DNA of 64,000 nt from Phaseolus vulgaris (taxonomy: Eukaryota; Streptophyta; Magnoliopsida; Fabales; Fabaceae): NCBI RefSeq assembly GCF_000499845.2, contig NC_023759.2, positions 16,776,947 through 16,840,946 on the forward strand, in the 5' to 3' direction. The translations under genes and the position numbers were made by a program. The notes beneath the pieces were generated by a model. That model was not told the DNA's origin. It saw only the letters and a list, made by a program, of their open reading frames with translations, and searched no databases. How positions within the stretch are numbered: position 1 is the first letter of the stretch; each line of letters begins with the position of its first letter. Shown one piece after another: positions 10,107 through 21,516 of the stretch.

Positions 10107-12531
10107 AATCTACCTTCCCAACTCAAAAGAGGTAATGTTGATTGGTAAGAGAATCAACAATGTCTATCTCTTATTTATCTCTTCTCCTTGTTCCATTGGT
10201 TGTCTTCTTTCTAAACATGATGAATCTTGGTTATGGCATAGAAGAATAACTCACATTCACATGAATCACTTAAACAAATTAGTCTCAAAAGATCTTGTGA
10301 TTGGATTGCCCAAGCTTAAGTTTGAGAAGGACCACATATGTAAAGCATGTCAAAAGGGGAAACAAGTTAAAAATTCCTTCAAACTTAAAAATGTTGTTTC
10401 TTCTTCAAGACCCATTGAGCTGCTCCACATGGATTTGTTTGGCCCTTCAAGAACCATGAGTCTTGGTAGCAACTATTATGCTCTTGTTATTGTGCATGAT
10501 TTTTCTAGGTACACATGGCCACTCTTCTTGGAATCAAAGAGTGATGATTTCTCTGCCTTCAAAACGCTTGCTAGAGGTTTACAAAACACAAGGAAGAACA
10601 GTATTGGCTCAATAAGAAGTGATCATGGAGGGGAATTCCAAAATGAGAAATTCAGCAAATTCTATGAGAAGACAGGGATCTTGCACAATTTTTCTGCACC
10701 AAGAACCCCTCAACAAAATGGTGTAGTGGAAAGAAAGAACAGATCTCTTGAGAAGTTAGCAAGAACCATGCTAAGTGAATCCTCCCTACCCAAGTACTTT
10801 TGGGCTGATGTTGTTAGCACCTTTTGCTATGTGATGAATAGAGTGCTAATAAGGCCAATCTTGAAGAAAACACCCTATGAACTCTTCAATGGAAGGAAGC
10901 CAAACATTAGCCACCTAAGAGTGTTTGGATGCAACTGTTTTGTTCTGAATAATGGGAAAGAAAATCTGGGAAAGTTTGATGAAAAAGCGGACAATGACAT
11001 TTTCATTGGATATCCCTCAAATAGTCATGCTTATAGAGTCTACAACAAGAGGCTCATGATTGTAAAACAAATTGGTAATGTGGTATTTGATGAAGTTGAT
11101 CACAAAGTCTTAAAAACCTCACAAATCAGCACTGAAGAGGATGAACAGAACATCATTATGCAGAAATTGGATTGTTGTCCAAAAAAACAACCGATTGATT
11201 CATCGAAACAACCGGTTGAAATTCTGCAGCAGGATGAGTTGCCTAAAGAATGGAGAATTCCAAGGGATCTGTCAGTGGAGAACATCATTGGGCAGATAAA
11301 GGAGGGTGTTTCTACACGTAGCTCAATCTCAAACTTTCGCAGGCACACTGCTTTTGTCTCTCAAGTTGAACCAAATTCTATTGAAGAAGCTCTTAAAGAT
11401 GAAAAATGGGTGGATGCAATGCATGAAGAGTTGAATCAGTTTGCTAGGAATGATGTGTGGTTTCTTGTCCCAAAGACAGATGAGATGAATATCATTGGAT
11501 CTAAATGGGTATTCAGAAACAAGCTAGATGAGGCTGGTGTGATAACTAGAAACAAGGCAAGGCTAGTTGCCAAAGGTTACAATCAAGAAGAAGGTATTGA
11601 CTATGGTGAAGCTGTGAGGCTACTGCTGGCTTTTGCTTGTATGAGTGGATTCAAACTCTTTCAAATGGATGTGAAAAGTGTTTTTCTAAATGGTTTTATC
11701 AATGAAGAAGTGTATGTTGAACAACCACCGGGCATTGAGGATCATCAACATCCCAATGATGTTTCTAAGTTGAAAAAGGCATTGTATGGGCTTAAGCAAG
11801 CTCCAAGGCAGTGGTATGAGAGGCTTAGCAACTTCCTTTTATCTCATGGATATGAAAGAGGGATGATTGACAAAACTCTGTTCATCAAGAAAGCAAATTC
11901 TGAAATTATTTTGGTCCAAATCTATGTTGATGACATCATTTTTTGTGCTACCAAAGATAGTTTGTGTGAGGAGTTTGTTGCTGCCATGCAAGGTAAGTTT
12001 GAAATGTCCATGATGGGAGAGCTTTCATTCTTTCTTGGGCTGCAGGTTAAGAAACCAAAGGATGGAATTTTCCTATGCCAATCAAAGTATTGCAAAGAAA
12101 TCCTCAAGAAATTTGAGATGGAGAGTTGCAAAGAAGCGATCACACCTACGCCTTCAAATTGTTATATGGATGTGGATGCTTCTGGAAAAGGGGTAGATCA
12201 AACAAAATATAGAGGTTTAATTGGTTCTTTACTTTATCTCACAGCAAGTAGACCGGATCTCATGCTTGTCGTATGTCTTTGTGCAAGGTATCCAGCAAAT
12301 CCAAAGGAATCTCACTCCAAGACTGCAAAGAGGATTCTTAAATATCTCAAAGGAACAACCATTGTTGGTCTATGGTATCCTTCCTACTCTCCTATACATT
12401 TAATTGGATATTCAGATTCTGATTTTGCTGGGTGTAAGCTGGACCAAAAAAGCACAAGTGGCACTGTGGCACTTGTCATCTTCTTGGATCAAGTCTCATT
12501 TCTTGGCATAGTAAGAAACAAGCTTGTGTAG
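10090..12531 (+). pseudogene. Copia element A pol: integrase, reverse transcriptase and start of RNase H
   Basis: The domains run in copia order. Pre-integrase zinc domain: LWHRRITHIHMNHL and CKAC near 10230-10350. Integrase core: DLFGPSR near 10432, SDHGGEF near 10618, and glutamate in VVERKNRS near 10725. Linker with the KQPI/SKQPV repeat near 11186. RT: YVDD at 11923-11934. RNase H: SDSDFAGCKLDQKSTSG near 12412-12462. About eight to nine residues are missing in RT before LLAFACMSGF (near 11615) without a frame change. An 8-base tandem duplication at 12458-12473 shifts the frame, so the last residues to 12531 are not authentic. Confidence 0.85.
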
Positions 12532-12790
12532 CACTTTCCACTGCAGAAGCTGAATACATTGTTGCTGGGAGCTGTTGTGCACAAATTCTTTGGCTTAAAC
12601 AGCAACTTGCAGATTTTGGATTGAAGATCAGCAAGGTTCCTTTGCTTTGTGACAACACAAGTGCTATAAATCTCACTAAAAATCAGATTCAGCATTCAAG
12701 AACAAAGCACATTGAGATTCGTCATCACTTCATAAGAGATCATGTATATTCACAAAACCTTTGCCAAAAGATAGGTTTTTCTTTTTAAGA
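12474..12790 (+). pseudogene. Copia element A RNase H, C-terminal part
   Basis: It continues RNase H in the frame that follows the 8-base duplication. STAEAEYIVAG (about 12538-12570) holds the catalytic glutamate, and the tail SRTKHIEIRHHFIRDHV (about 12699-12749) is the standard copia end. No start codon is expected. Confidence 0.75.
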
Positions 12791-13114
12791 AATGAGTTGG
12801 GCATTCTTGACTCTCAAAATCTCTTTTAAACGGTTGTCTATGCATGAAGTCTACTTGTGAAGACAAATAGGGGAGAATTGGTTTCTGTGTTGCTCTACAA
12901 ACTGTTTCAAACTATTTCAAACTGGTATATCTTTTTTATTTCTGTTTTTAAAGTTGTTTTTTTAATTCTGCTAACAGAAACAACCGATTGAATTGAGGAA
13001 ACAACCGGTTGTTTGTCTGATATAGTTTTTGTTTTTGGCTGGTTTTCTGCTCTTGTGTTTATGCAGAAAACTAGTTGATGTATGACCATAACCTGCTATG
13101 AGAGATGCTCTGGA
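12791..13114. other. Copia element A 3' non-coding region
   Basis: AT-rich and non-coding. It contains one pair of the CAACCGATTG near-palindromes at about 12979-13017. The region continues after the insertion at 14190 up to the polypurine run near 14271-14282. Confidence 0.5.
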
Positions 13115-14176
13115 TGACTTTTTACGGCAAGTGCACCGCGTTTGTCAGAAGTAATAATTGTCCCTAAGGGCGGATATCGATCCCACAAGGAACAGTGAAT
13201 TATCGAGTACAATATTCGCTAAATATAACAATAAAAAGAGTTTGAAGTGATGATGTTGACACTGATCAATAAGAAAAAAAAAAGAATTAGTTGCTTCAAT
13301 TGGAAAAATAGGATTAGGTTTCATCTCTTCCACTCTCATGTATTTTGATTAGCATCTTAATATTAAGTTCTTTGATTGAAATTGATGCCCGTAGAAAATT
13401 CATTTATATCGATCTCTCGCATATAAAATCCTTAAGAATGTTTCCTAAATATCGATCCCTCGCATATTTATAAAAACAACTTAGAATCACACTCCGACGT
13501 TAATGGTAATTAACATTTCAAGTCTATCACTAGCACTCAAATATGCTAAGTATTGATGTTTAGGTCCAAACCCTAAAAATACCTCTCAGTCAGATTTAAG
13601 ATTCTTAATTTATCACGGAAAGTTAAAAGTAAAACAATACCAATAATTAATCAAGAACTGAATATTAATATATAAGATATCACCTCAATACATAAGAGTT
13701 TGAGCAGATTACTCCCAATCCCAAAGGGTAGAATTAGCCACGCATACTTCTAGCACCTTCCATTCTCCCAATTGGGTTACAATTCACTCTATGGTGTTTT
13801 TCTATCAATCTGGCACACTAAGGTTGAGCCTCTAGCCCTCTATTTATCCTAGTTTTCTAGGGTTAGGTTGTTTATTGTGTCGCGCTAATGGGCTAAATGA
13901 TAAAACATAAAAAAGGCCCAATCTTTCTTTGCATCTTTTTCCATTCTGGGACCTTCTATCTTTATCTTTTTAGCTCAAATCATTCATCTTTAATCCAAAT
14001 CTCCAATCTTCCTTAGAAATCTGCAATTAACACCAAATTTGGGAATAAAATACTCTTATTCAAATAAAGATCATAAAAAATGTAAATTAGGGATTATTTT
14101 ATATGTAAATTAGCAATAAATCCTCATAAGTGCCTATATTTTAATATGAAATATTACTGAAATTAGACACTTATCA
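13115..14176. mobile_element. ~1.06 kb insertion of unresolved class, 13-bp flanking repeat
   Basis: AT-rich insert in the 3' region of copia A. It starts TGACTTTTTACGGC and ends GACACTTATCA, that is TG...CA. The flanks are GAGATGCTCTGGA (13102-13114) and GAGATGCTTTGGA (14177-14189), a 13-base direct repeat with one mismatch. That is too long for LTR elements, which leave 5 bases. No open frame of interest and no internal terminal repeat was found. The start contains GGATATCGATCCCACAAGG, a phrase I associate with a common but ill-defined plant repeat; the class is left open. Confidence 0.6.
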
Positions 14177-14282
14177 GAGATGCTTTGGATTGCATAGTTT
14201 TTTGTTTTGCAGGTACAGTTTCATATTCAATCAAGATCAACACAAGCAACCAGGGATTTGTCTTCATCAAATAGGGGGAGAC

Positions 14283-16192
14283 TATTGATCAAGAGTGATC
14301 AAGTGCTTTGAAGAATCCAAATCCTATGTGTTTGATGCAAGGCTTGTGTTGTTGTTGTGTTTAGGGAGGGTTATAGGTAGAATAGAATGTGATCCACTCC
14401 TTTGTTGAATCTAAAACTGATGTGATTTAAAACCTTTTAGATAATAAAATATTTTTTCCAACTAAGTGAAAAACAACCTGTTGTTTTGTCGAATCAACCG
14501 GTTATTTTACTCTAACGAGTTTTTGAAAAGGTTGAAAATTATTTTGTTTGGTTGACTTAACTGCCAAACCAAACAATCGGTTGTTTCGTGGTTTCAACCG
14601 ATTGTTTCTTTGAAAATCCTAACATAATTCTGTTTTGGTTGTTGAATGTGCTTTAAATGATTTCCAACTAAATACACTCCTTCATTAATTGCTTTGACCA
14701 AACTTTGAAAAATATAAATGGTTTTTTTATGTTTTCAAACAAGTAAGAAATTTTTTTTTGAGTTTTTCAGTTGTGAAGAAGTTGATTCTAAGATTTGAAC
14801 ATTCACATCAAGCTTTGGGTTTTCAAAGAGAGTGAAATAGGATTGCAATTGTATTGATTTCAGTTTGTACTGTAAACAAGAGTAATCCGTTCTCAACCTA
14901 CTGTATTTCTGGTGTTGTGTTGCCAATGAGTGTTGTGTGCTCTTAAGGTGGTCAAGATCAATACTCTTGGTGTGTTTTGCCAAAGGGAGTGTGTTTCTTG
15001 AAGGGTTCAAGGTCACTACTTTGGTGGTTTGTGTACCGTCCTGGTAGTCGGAAGTGATGGCGTGGCACCAAGCTACAGTGTAGGCGTGTTGACAAGGCGC
15101 CAGGTTGACAGAAGGGGAGGAAGTCGAGGGGCTCGTGAAGTCGCCAGTGATTAAGTTGGCGTGTTCCGATCTCCAGCATACCAGGCGATCGCCCGGTAGA
15201 AGGTGAAGTCGCCAGATGTAAACTCAAGCGACCAAGCGATTGGAGATCGCCAGAGCAAGCACATCGCCAGAGATGAAAGTGGTGCAGATTATGAAGGCGG
15301 TCGGCGAGACCACAGGGAAGGTGTACGAGGGCACCCTAACTCGCCAGTTCCAGTAGAGATCGCGCTCCCAAGTTAGCTGTGCACTGGGCAGTACCATGCA
15401 TAAATAACTTAGCCAAAAAGAGAGTCAGAAGCAGCGCCCAAGTCAAGGAGGCTCCAGATGATGGCACGTGTACGACTGGATGCGAGCCACGTAGTCTGTA
15501 ACTGCCAGGAGAGAGAAAGTAACCAGGTATATAAGAGTTCTCAACGAACTTTCTGAGGTACGCACGTTCAGATTACACTCTTTACGCTTGCGAGTTCTAG
15601 AGCTTACTGTGAGAGAGAACATTGCACGGTTCCTTGAGATTTCCTGAGTGTTCTTGCTCTTAGTATTTGGTGGTTCGGTCACTGACTTGGGCGTTGGAGT
15701 GCGATCGACCGCAGCGGCGCCGCTCTGTTCTTTTGCAGGTTCTTGAGGTGGATCTCGAAGAAGGACGGAGTTTCGAAGCGGTGCACGAGTCGATCCTTTG
15801 ACGAGGCAGGTTCCAACGCTCTGGTCAACAGGCAGGATCAGTTTGTGTGTTGTAATCTGATTTGATTACTTAGTGGATTACCCAGTGGTTTTCTGGGGAC
15901 TGGATGTAGCTCTTGGCTTAAGAGTGAACCAGTATAAACTGTTGGTGTATCTCTCTCTTATCCTAAACTCATTTAAATTCTGTTTTAAGCTTTACTAGTA
16001 TAAACAACCGATTGTTTCGAAGAAATAACCGATTGTTTTTCTGTTGCTTTGCTGTTTTATTGCTTATATTCTTAGCTAACTTGATTTTTGTTCTGGATTC
16101 ACACAAAGAATTTTATTAAACATTGAAAAGTTTTCAAAAACCTCTCTTAAACAATCCACCCCCTTTCTCGTTTAAGGCCATATATTCTAACA
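14283..16192 (+). repeat. 3' LTR of copia element A (with insert)
   Basis: The LTR follows a polypurine run (ATAGGGGGAGAC, 14271-14282). Its first bases are TATTGATCAAG where element B has TGTTGAACCAAG, so the terminal TG looks mutated. Landmarks shared with the element B LTR: GCTTTGAAGAATCCAAA near 14310, two pairs of CAACCGATTG palindromes near 14475 and 14570, GGATGTAGCTC near 15902, GTGAACCAGTATAAAC near 15926, and the C-rich run and TTCTAACA end at 16192. It is split by the Tat solo LTR at 15032-15840. Confidence 0.75.
15032..15840 (+). mobile_element. Tat solo LTR, TSD GTTTG
   Basis: It starts TGTACCGTCCTGG, ends CAGGCAGGATCA and is flanked by GTTTG at 15027-15031 and 15841-15845. It matches the 3' LTR at 8820-9777. 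TATA box TATATAA at 15528-15534. It is nested in the copia A LTR. Confidence 0.92.
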
Positions 16193-17355
16193 GGACTAAC
16201 TAGGGGTTGAATCAGCTCAGCACAAACTTGTTGCGATAGAAACTCTTGTCGCAACTCTAGCCGCATCCGATCAGTCTCCTTTCTCATCTCCTCCATTAAT
16301 TCTTCACGTATCTTAGTTTTCATTTCTATTTTGCTCTCTTGGGGGGAGGAGGATGAGTGTCGTTGTGAAACTCCAAAATATAGTTTAATTCCAACCCCTT
16401 GTCCAGCTGCACGAACACGACCACACAGGTCGTCCGATTGCCTCAACCAGAATATCATGACGACCTTCAGGAACAAAATTACCTTGGGCTTCCAAGGAAT
16501 TCTGCAAGAGACAAAAATCATATCTGTTTTTAATATAATTAATGCTTTAAAATAAATGAAAAAAGGCAAAAAATAACTTACAATTTTTCAATGATAACCC
16601 TTGATTGCTCAGAACTTGGTGCACCTAACTTTTTAATTCGGACCCTCTTCTATTTTACATGGCAAAAAGGTGGTGATGGAGGAGAAGTGACCTCTGTTTC
16701 CACATTCTCAGACGACGTCCCTTGTCTAGATTGCTTATTTTCCACCATCAGTGATTGCTCAAGCTTTCGATACCCTGAACGAGACAGTACGTGCGGGGTA
16801 ACATTCTTTAAAGCTATCTTTTGAGCTTTCTTCTGACGATCCTGTCATAATTGAAATAAACAAAGTGAATTAACTAATATTAACTTATTAATGTTATATA
16901 AATAAAAATGCTTAAGTAACTTCACTTACCATCCAAGCTTCGTTTTCACAACTTTCTTTAAAAAGACGTCATGTCTCTTCATCAATATGTTTGTACTTTA
17001 AACATGGACTTTCGCCTTTAAGGTCGCCAAAAATATATCTCAAAGTCAGTCTTGACTTAAAGTGACGACATTTAAGTCCGATATTGGATATATTCTTTGA
17101 TTGAAGCGGTTCCAAATTAGGAATTTTAAAATTTGCCTGTAAAATAACATCACCAAATTAAAATTAATCAATGAATATTAAAAAACATTATATGATAACA
17201 ATAATAATGTAAAGCTTAACAGATCGTGTTCCGATCGACCTTTGACACGTCATCCCATGAATTAATCAAAATGGAGAGCCTCTCACGAGAAACAACTCCA
17301 AGATAGCTATTAAACTCATCTGCATTAGGACCAGAAGCCACTCCAGTGTTGACGT
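16193..17355 (-). pseudogene. CACTA TnpA-like protein (Ptta/En/Spm family), C-terminal exons
   Basis: Several short coding stretches on the minus strand are separated by AT-rich introns. One around 17350-17222 reads GPNADEFNSYLGVVSRERL and IDSWDDVS-like text. One near 17130-16960 has a basic RFFKESCENEAWM-type end. The last, about 16440-16200, is a coiled coil (EELMEEMRKETDRMRLELR). This layout is typical of the plant transposase family that accompanies TNP2 in CACTA elements and binds subterminal repeats. Stops and splice uncertainty prevent an exact model. The gene continues right of the solo LTR at 18454. Confidence 0.6.
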
Positions 17356-18453
17356 TGTTAGAATTAATGGCTTAAACAAGAGGGGGGTGAATTGTTTACC
17401 AAAAGATTTTCGCAAAGATTGAATAAGAATGAAGCTTTATCACAAATCACAGATTAAGCAACCAAGGAAAGCAATCAAACAATGTAACGGAAACTGTTTG
17501 CTGAATTTCAATCGGTTGAAACTTCGTTTTAACCGGTTGTTTATGGTAGCAACAAAAGCATAATTAAAACAAACAGTTTACAAGGAGTGGGAGAGAGAGA
17601 GAGATTTACTCAGCCAATTTTATAATGGTTCAATCAACCTTGAGCTACATCCTAGTTCCCATAACAACCACTAGGTTCCAATAGTAACCAATCACAGATT
17701 ACAATCCACACAACTACAAAGAGGTGATCTTGAAACCACAAGAACCACTCACCCTCTTTGCTACACACACCTTTAGTCAGAACACCCTCTGACTTTACAG
17801 GATTTCAACACACTCTAAGAGTTTAAAAACGTACAAATACAAGAATCATGAAAGGAATAGATTACACTTGAGTTTTTAGGAATCAGAAAGCTCCTATGAT
17901 CAAACCACGAACCAGTGCACAACTATTTAGCAATCTTGCAAACTTTTGAAAAACTTCTTTCAAAATCAATCTCAATCTCACTATATTTGACATTTAACTT
18001 GTGCTTTTTGTTTTAAAAGAAAAACCATATTTATGGCTCTCAAAACTAGCTGTTCTAGGCAGCATTTATGAGCCAAAACAATTTTGATTCACTTCCAAAA
18101 CAGATTAATAGGTTTTCAAAAAGCTGTTATGAAATGACACAATCAACCGATTGAAAAGACGTTTTAACCGATTGAATTGGTTAGGCAGTTATTTAACCAA
18201 GTCAAACACATTTTTAAAACCTTCAAACAAGCTAAGTAACAAACAACAGATTATTTAGAGGTTTCAACCAGTTGTTTTTCTCTTTGCTTAGAAAAACACT
18301 TTTCTCTTTTCAAATAGATTGATCAAGCTTGTGCAAGGGACTAGGAATGATCTTTACAAGGATTCTAAACAACCTAGACTAAGCCCAAATCAAAACCAGC
18401 ACAGCTACAACCTTCACCATAGATTTGAAACATCAAATCTCCCATGTTCTACA
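17356..18453 (-). mobile_element. SIRE-type copia solo LTR, TSD GACGT
   Basis: It is flanked by GACGT at 17351-17355 and 18454-18458. It starts TGTTAGAATT and ends GTTCTACA. The minus orientation is shown by the G-rich run (AAGAGGGGGGTG) near the left end, the complement of the C-rich run near the 3' end of SIRE LTRs. It contains CAACCGATTG-type pairs near 17508, 18140 and 18245. Confidence 0.9.
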
Positions 18454-18458
18454 GACGT

Positions 18459-18937
18459 CAATGTCAACACGTGTCGTCTCACCAACAACACATTTCAATG
18501 CAAGACGCTTCAATCTAGTAGGTTTTCTACTGTCTCGTCCGGATCGGGATCTGATTGGAGTCTAATCGTCATCCATATCTATGTTAAAAAAATTAGGTAA
18601 CAAACATTAGCTAATCGACATCGAATTAAAATCATATAAAACAAATACATAAAATTCTAAATGTGTATTATCAAAAATATTTCTAAATTTATTACCATAC
18701 TGGGTTGAATGTTCATATGTAAATTCCTTCACTGCGGTATTTATGGGTTGCATGTACATCATCAAGTACATCATCATCTTTATTAATTATCATTGGTGTG
18801 AATGATGGGGGTCACCATTTTCAATATCATGTATGGCCTCCCTTTGCTTTTTCCCGTGTAAAACGACATACCAATGTTCTGACATAGGATCTTTCACGTA
18901 GAAAACCTGAGATGCTTGTTGAACCATTATAAATGGC
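18459..18937 (-). pseudogene. CACTA junction between TnpA-like gene and TNP2
   Basis: The part next to 18459 continues the TnpA-like gene. The part from about 18937 to 18790 continues the TNP2 tail out of frame: QASQVFYVKDPMSEHWYVVL-like text belongs to the DUF4216 domain. No intact frame. Confidence 0.5.
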
Positions 18938-19671
18938 TCAACAAAATTTAGTGTAGTCAACCTCCCATATCTCTTCTATAAACCCATAATATGCCATTAA
19001 TCCAAGTACTAGATTTGTGTTTTTCGAAGTCGAAAACTGCATTGACTCAACTTCAATAGTAACACTAGAATTTTGAATTGTACTCTTTCCATCCATAGAC
19101 TTCGTGTAAAATATACAATTATTCACTTTGTACGCTTTACAAGAAATGACATCAAACTTCAATCCAGTAGCCAACCAGGTCAAGGTCTTCGATGCCGTTG
19201 AATCCTTTAACACCTTGTCTTTAAACCAAGGCATGAAAGTTCTATTATGTTCCATCAAGACCCATTTCTCTACTTGTCTTGGGTTATTTGCCTTCACAAT
19301 GGCTTTATGAGCTTCTATGTAAGGTATAACTTCATCTATGTTATTCAATATATACAAATGTGCTTGCAATACTTCTAATTGAGATTTGCTTACAATATTC
19401 ATACCACATAAACATTTAATTGTAGAACGTCTGTGGTGCCATGAATTAGCTGGAAGACCTATTGGATTTGCTTTTGACATGTACTCTGAACAAAATTCAA
19501 TACTTTCTTCAGTTATGTACCTTTCAATCATTGAAGCTTTTGGACTATAATGATTTTTCACAAAACCTTTCAAAATTTTCATATACCGCTCAACAAGATA
19601 CATCCATCTTAAGTACACTGGTCCACACAATCTAACCTCTTTTACCAAATGCACCACTAGATGAACCATGA
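18938..19671 (-). pseudogene. CACTA TNP2 transposase, C-terminal domains (DUF4218, DUF4216)
   Basis: On the minus strand the segment starts with MVHLVVHLVKEVRLCGPVY, then ERYMKILKGFVKNHY and EFCSEYMS, the standard DUF4218 text. DUF4216-like sequence follows (YYGFIEEIWEVDY). The frame stops at 18938 within DUF4216. These domains lie at the C-terminus of TNP2-type transposases. The upstream half is separated by the CRM solo LTR at 19672-20612; the sequence joins smoothly at the CATGA duplication. Confidence 0.8.
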
Positions 19672-20612
19672 TGATACAAACCAAAGCAAACAACAGATGA
19701 CTAAGGACAAATCAAGCACCTCACAAAAAGATCATTCATCTCAATATACAAAGTCGGGCCCCACCAAACCTCGAGGAAGCATCAATAGAAGAAGAAGCTA
19801 CAAACCAAAATATCATAAGTTCTTCCTGCTGGTCTTCTTAAATGTTTAGAAAATGTTGTAAATAAGTTGGGTTCATTTAAGGGTCCAAATAGTAGAAATA
19901 AGCTAGAACAAAGTGCTTTTAGTATAATAGGGAGTGTGGGTAGCATTTTAGCTTGTTCCTAGCCCATTTGGAAGCATTTTGACCTAGTTTCTAGAAGGAC
20001 AAGCCAAGGATACGGGATTGACTTAGTCAAACCCTAAGGCTGCCCATTTTTTCCCTTTTCCCATCTTACCCCTTTAGCTTATTCTCCAAGGCTCCTTCAT
20101 TTATAAATAGAAGGCCTACCTAGTGTATTTTACAACTTGAATGAAATAGAGAAAAGTTACTCTGCACATTTTTGTGTGTGAATGATTAGTGAGGCTTGTC
20201 CTCTTAGTCTTATCTTGTGAGTTTTGAGAGCTCTCAAGTGGCGGCATCCTTCACTTATCTTGGAGTCATTTCACCATCCAAGTGGCGTGCAACCATTCTC
20301 AATTCCATTTCTCGTAAGCTTCCTTTTCCTTCCATTATCATTTCATTCTATTCATAAACATGTTCTTATTTTGCTTCCTTGTGTCTATTCGGTTTTTACA
20401 TGTTGCTCTTGTTTTCCTTATGTAATTCCGCACCATATCTTGTCATTATCTTCACATTATAATTGTCTTTTTCCTTTTGCCTTTGTGAAATAAATCTTCA
20501 CATCTACTTAACCACTTGTTTTCCTTAGGTTTTCACTATTAATTGTTTAACAAACTCAATCATAAATCTAAAGTGTCACCTAAATAAACAATCCTAAAAT
20601 CAACTCACATCA
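19672..20612 (+). mobile_element. CRM-family solo LTR, TSD CATGA
   Basis: It starts TGATACAAACC, ends CAACTCACATCA and is flanked by CATGA at 19667-19671 and 20613-20617. The frame from base 2 stays open for about 59 codons and ends KFFLLVFLNV (stop near 19849). TATA box TATAAATA at 20102-20109. The CAAGTGGCG pair lies at 20233-20290. Confidence 0.92.
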
Positions 20613-20617
20613 CATGA

Positions 20618-21516
20618 TGTCAAAAAAAGATGGAGGAAAAACATCTCCAGTTCACACAAGTTAACAACAATTTCATTTTGAAGTTCATCTATTTTTGATG
20701 GATCAATGACTTTACAACAGATGGAAGAGAAGAATGAGCATAAACGGGTTATGGTATGTCTAACATTTTTTAGTAAAATTACACGAATAGCTACCGGCAA
20801 CAATTGTTGCATTAAGATGTGCCAATCATGAGAATTCAACCCAATTAACTTCAAATCTTGCATTGACATTAGGCTCTTCACATTTGAGGAATGTCCTTGT
20901 GGCACTTTCACATCCTTTAGACATTTATAAAAACTAAGTTTTTCATCTTTTGACGTGGTGTAACAGTCTGGGGGCAAATATGTACTCTTACCCATGTCTA
21001 TGGGTGCCAACTTGCCTCGCATGTTCATCTCAATCAAATCTAAATGAGCATTTAGACCATCCTTCGTCTTCCCGTTAATGTTAAGAAGTGTAGCAGTTAA
21101 GCTATCAACATGCATTACAATTATACAATGTCTGACTTCTAACCTTGACTAGTACGAAAGATCAAAGAAGATTGATTTTTTCTTCCAAATGTTTGTCACA
21201 GATGACTTTTTTTTTACTTACCGAAGGTGTGGTCTATGTTATTTACCTTTTCGTAAACCTCAACACCAGTTAATGGAGTTGGTGGACCACTAGTCTCTTG
21301 GTGTCCATTAAAGACTTTTTTCAACCTCCGGTAAGGATGATGACTTCTAAGAAACCTACGACGCCGAAGATATACTGTCTTCCTTCCATGTTTCAATCGT
21401 TGAGAAGCAGTGTCTTCTTCGCATATTGAACATGCTTTATGACCCTTAACACTATAACTTGATAAGTACCATATGCCGAAAAGTCATTGATGGTGCAAAA
21501 TAACATGGCATGAAGC
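20618..21516 (-). pseudogene. CACTA TNP2 transposase, central part
   Basis: The minus strand shows TNP2-type text: LHAMLFCTINDF just inside 21516, SVKGHKACSICEEDTASQ, a basic segment with YLRRRRFLRSHHPYRRLK, then MGKSTYLPPDCYTTSKDEK and GLNSHDWHILMQQLLPVAIR near 20960-20770, with an acidic-to-basic end at 20620. At least one frameshift (near 21440) and probably lost introns or deletions break it. The catalytic part of TNP2 lies in this region, so the element cannot move on its own. Confidence 0.75.

Larger units (their letters stand above)
9778..16192 (+). mobile_element. SIRE-type copia element A, 3' part
   Basis: Its 5' part lies left of the Tat insertion, outside the window. Here it shows a gag tail (GGACCCACATTTGTAAGG at 9793, also present at 24050 in element B), protease, integrase, RT, RNase H, a non-coding 3' region and a 3' LTR that ends in CTAACA at 16192. 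The pol type and the KQPI/SKQPV spacer are SIRE (Maximus)-like. It carries two insertions, 13115-14176 and 15032-15840. It lies in the TnpA-like part of the CACTA element, which resumes at 16193. Confidence 0.8.
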
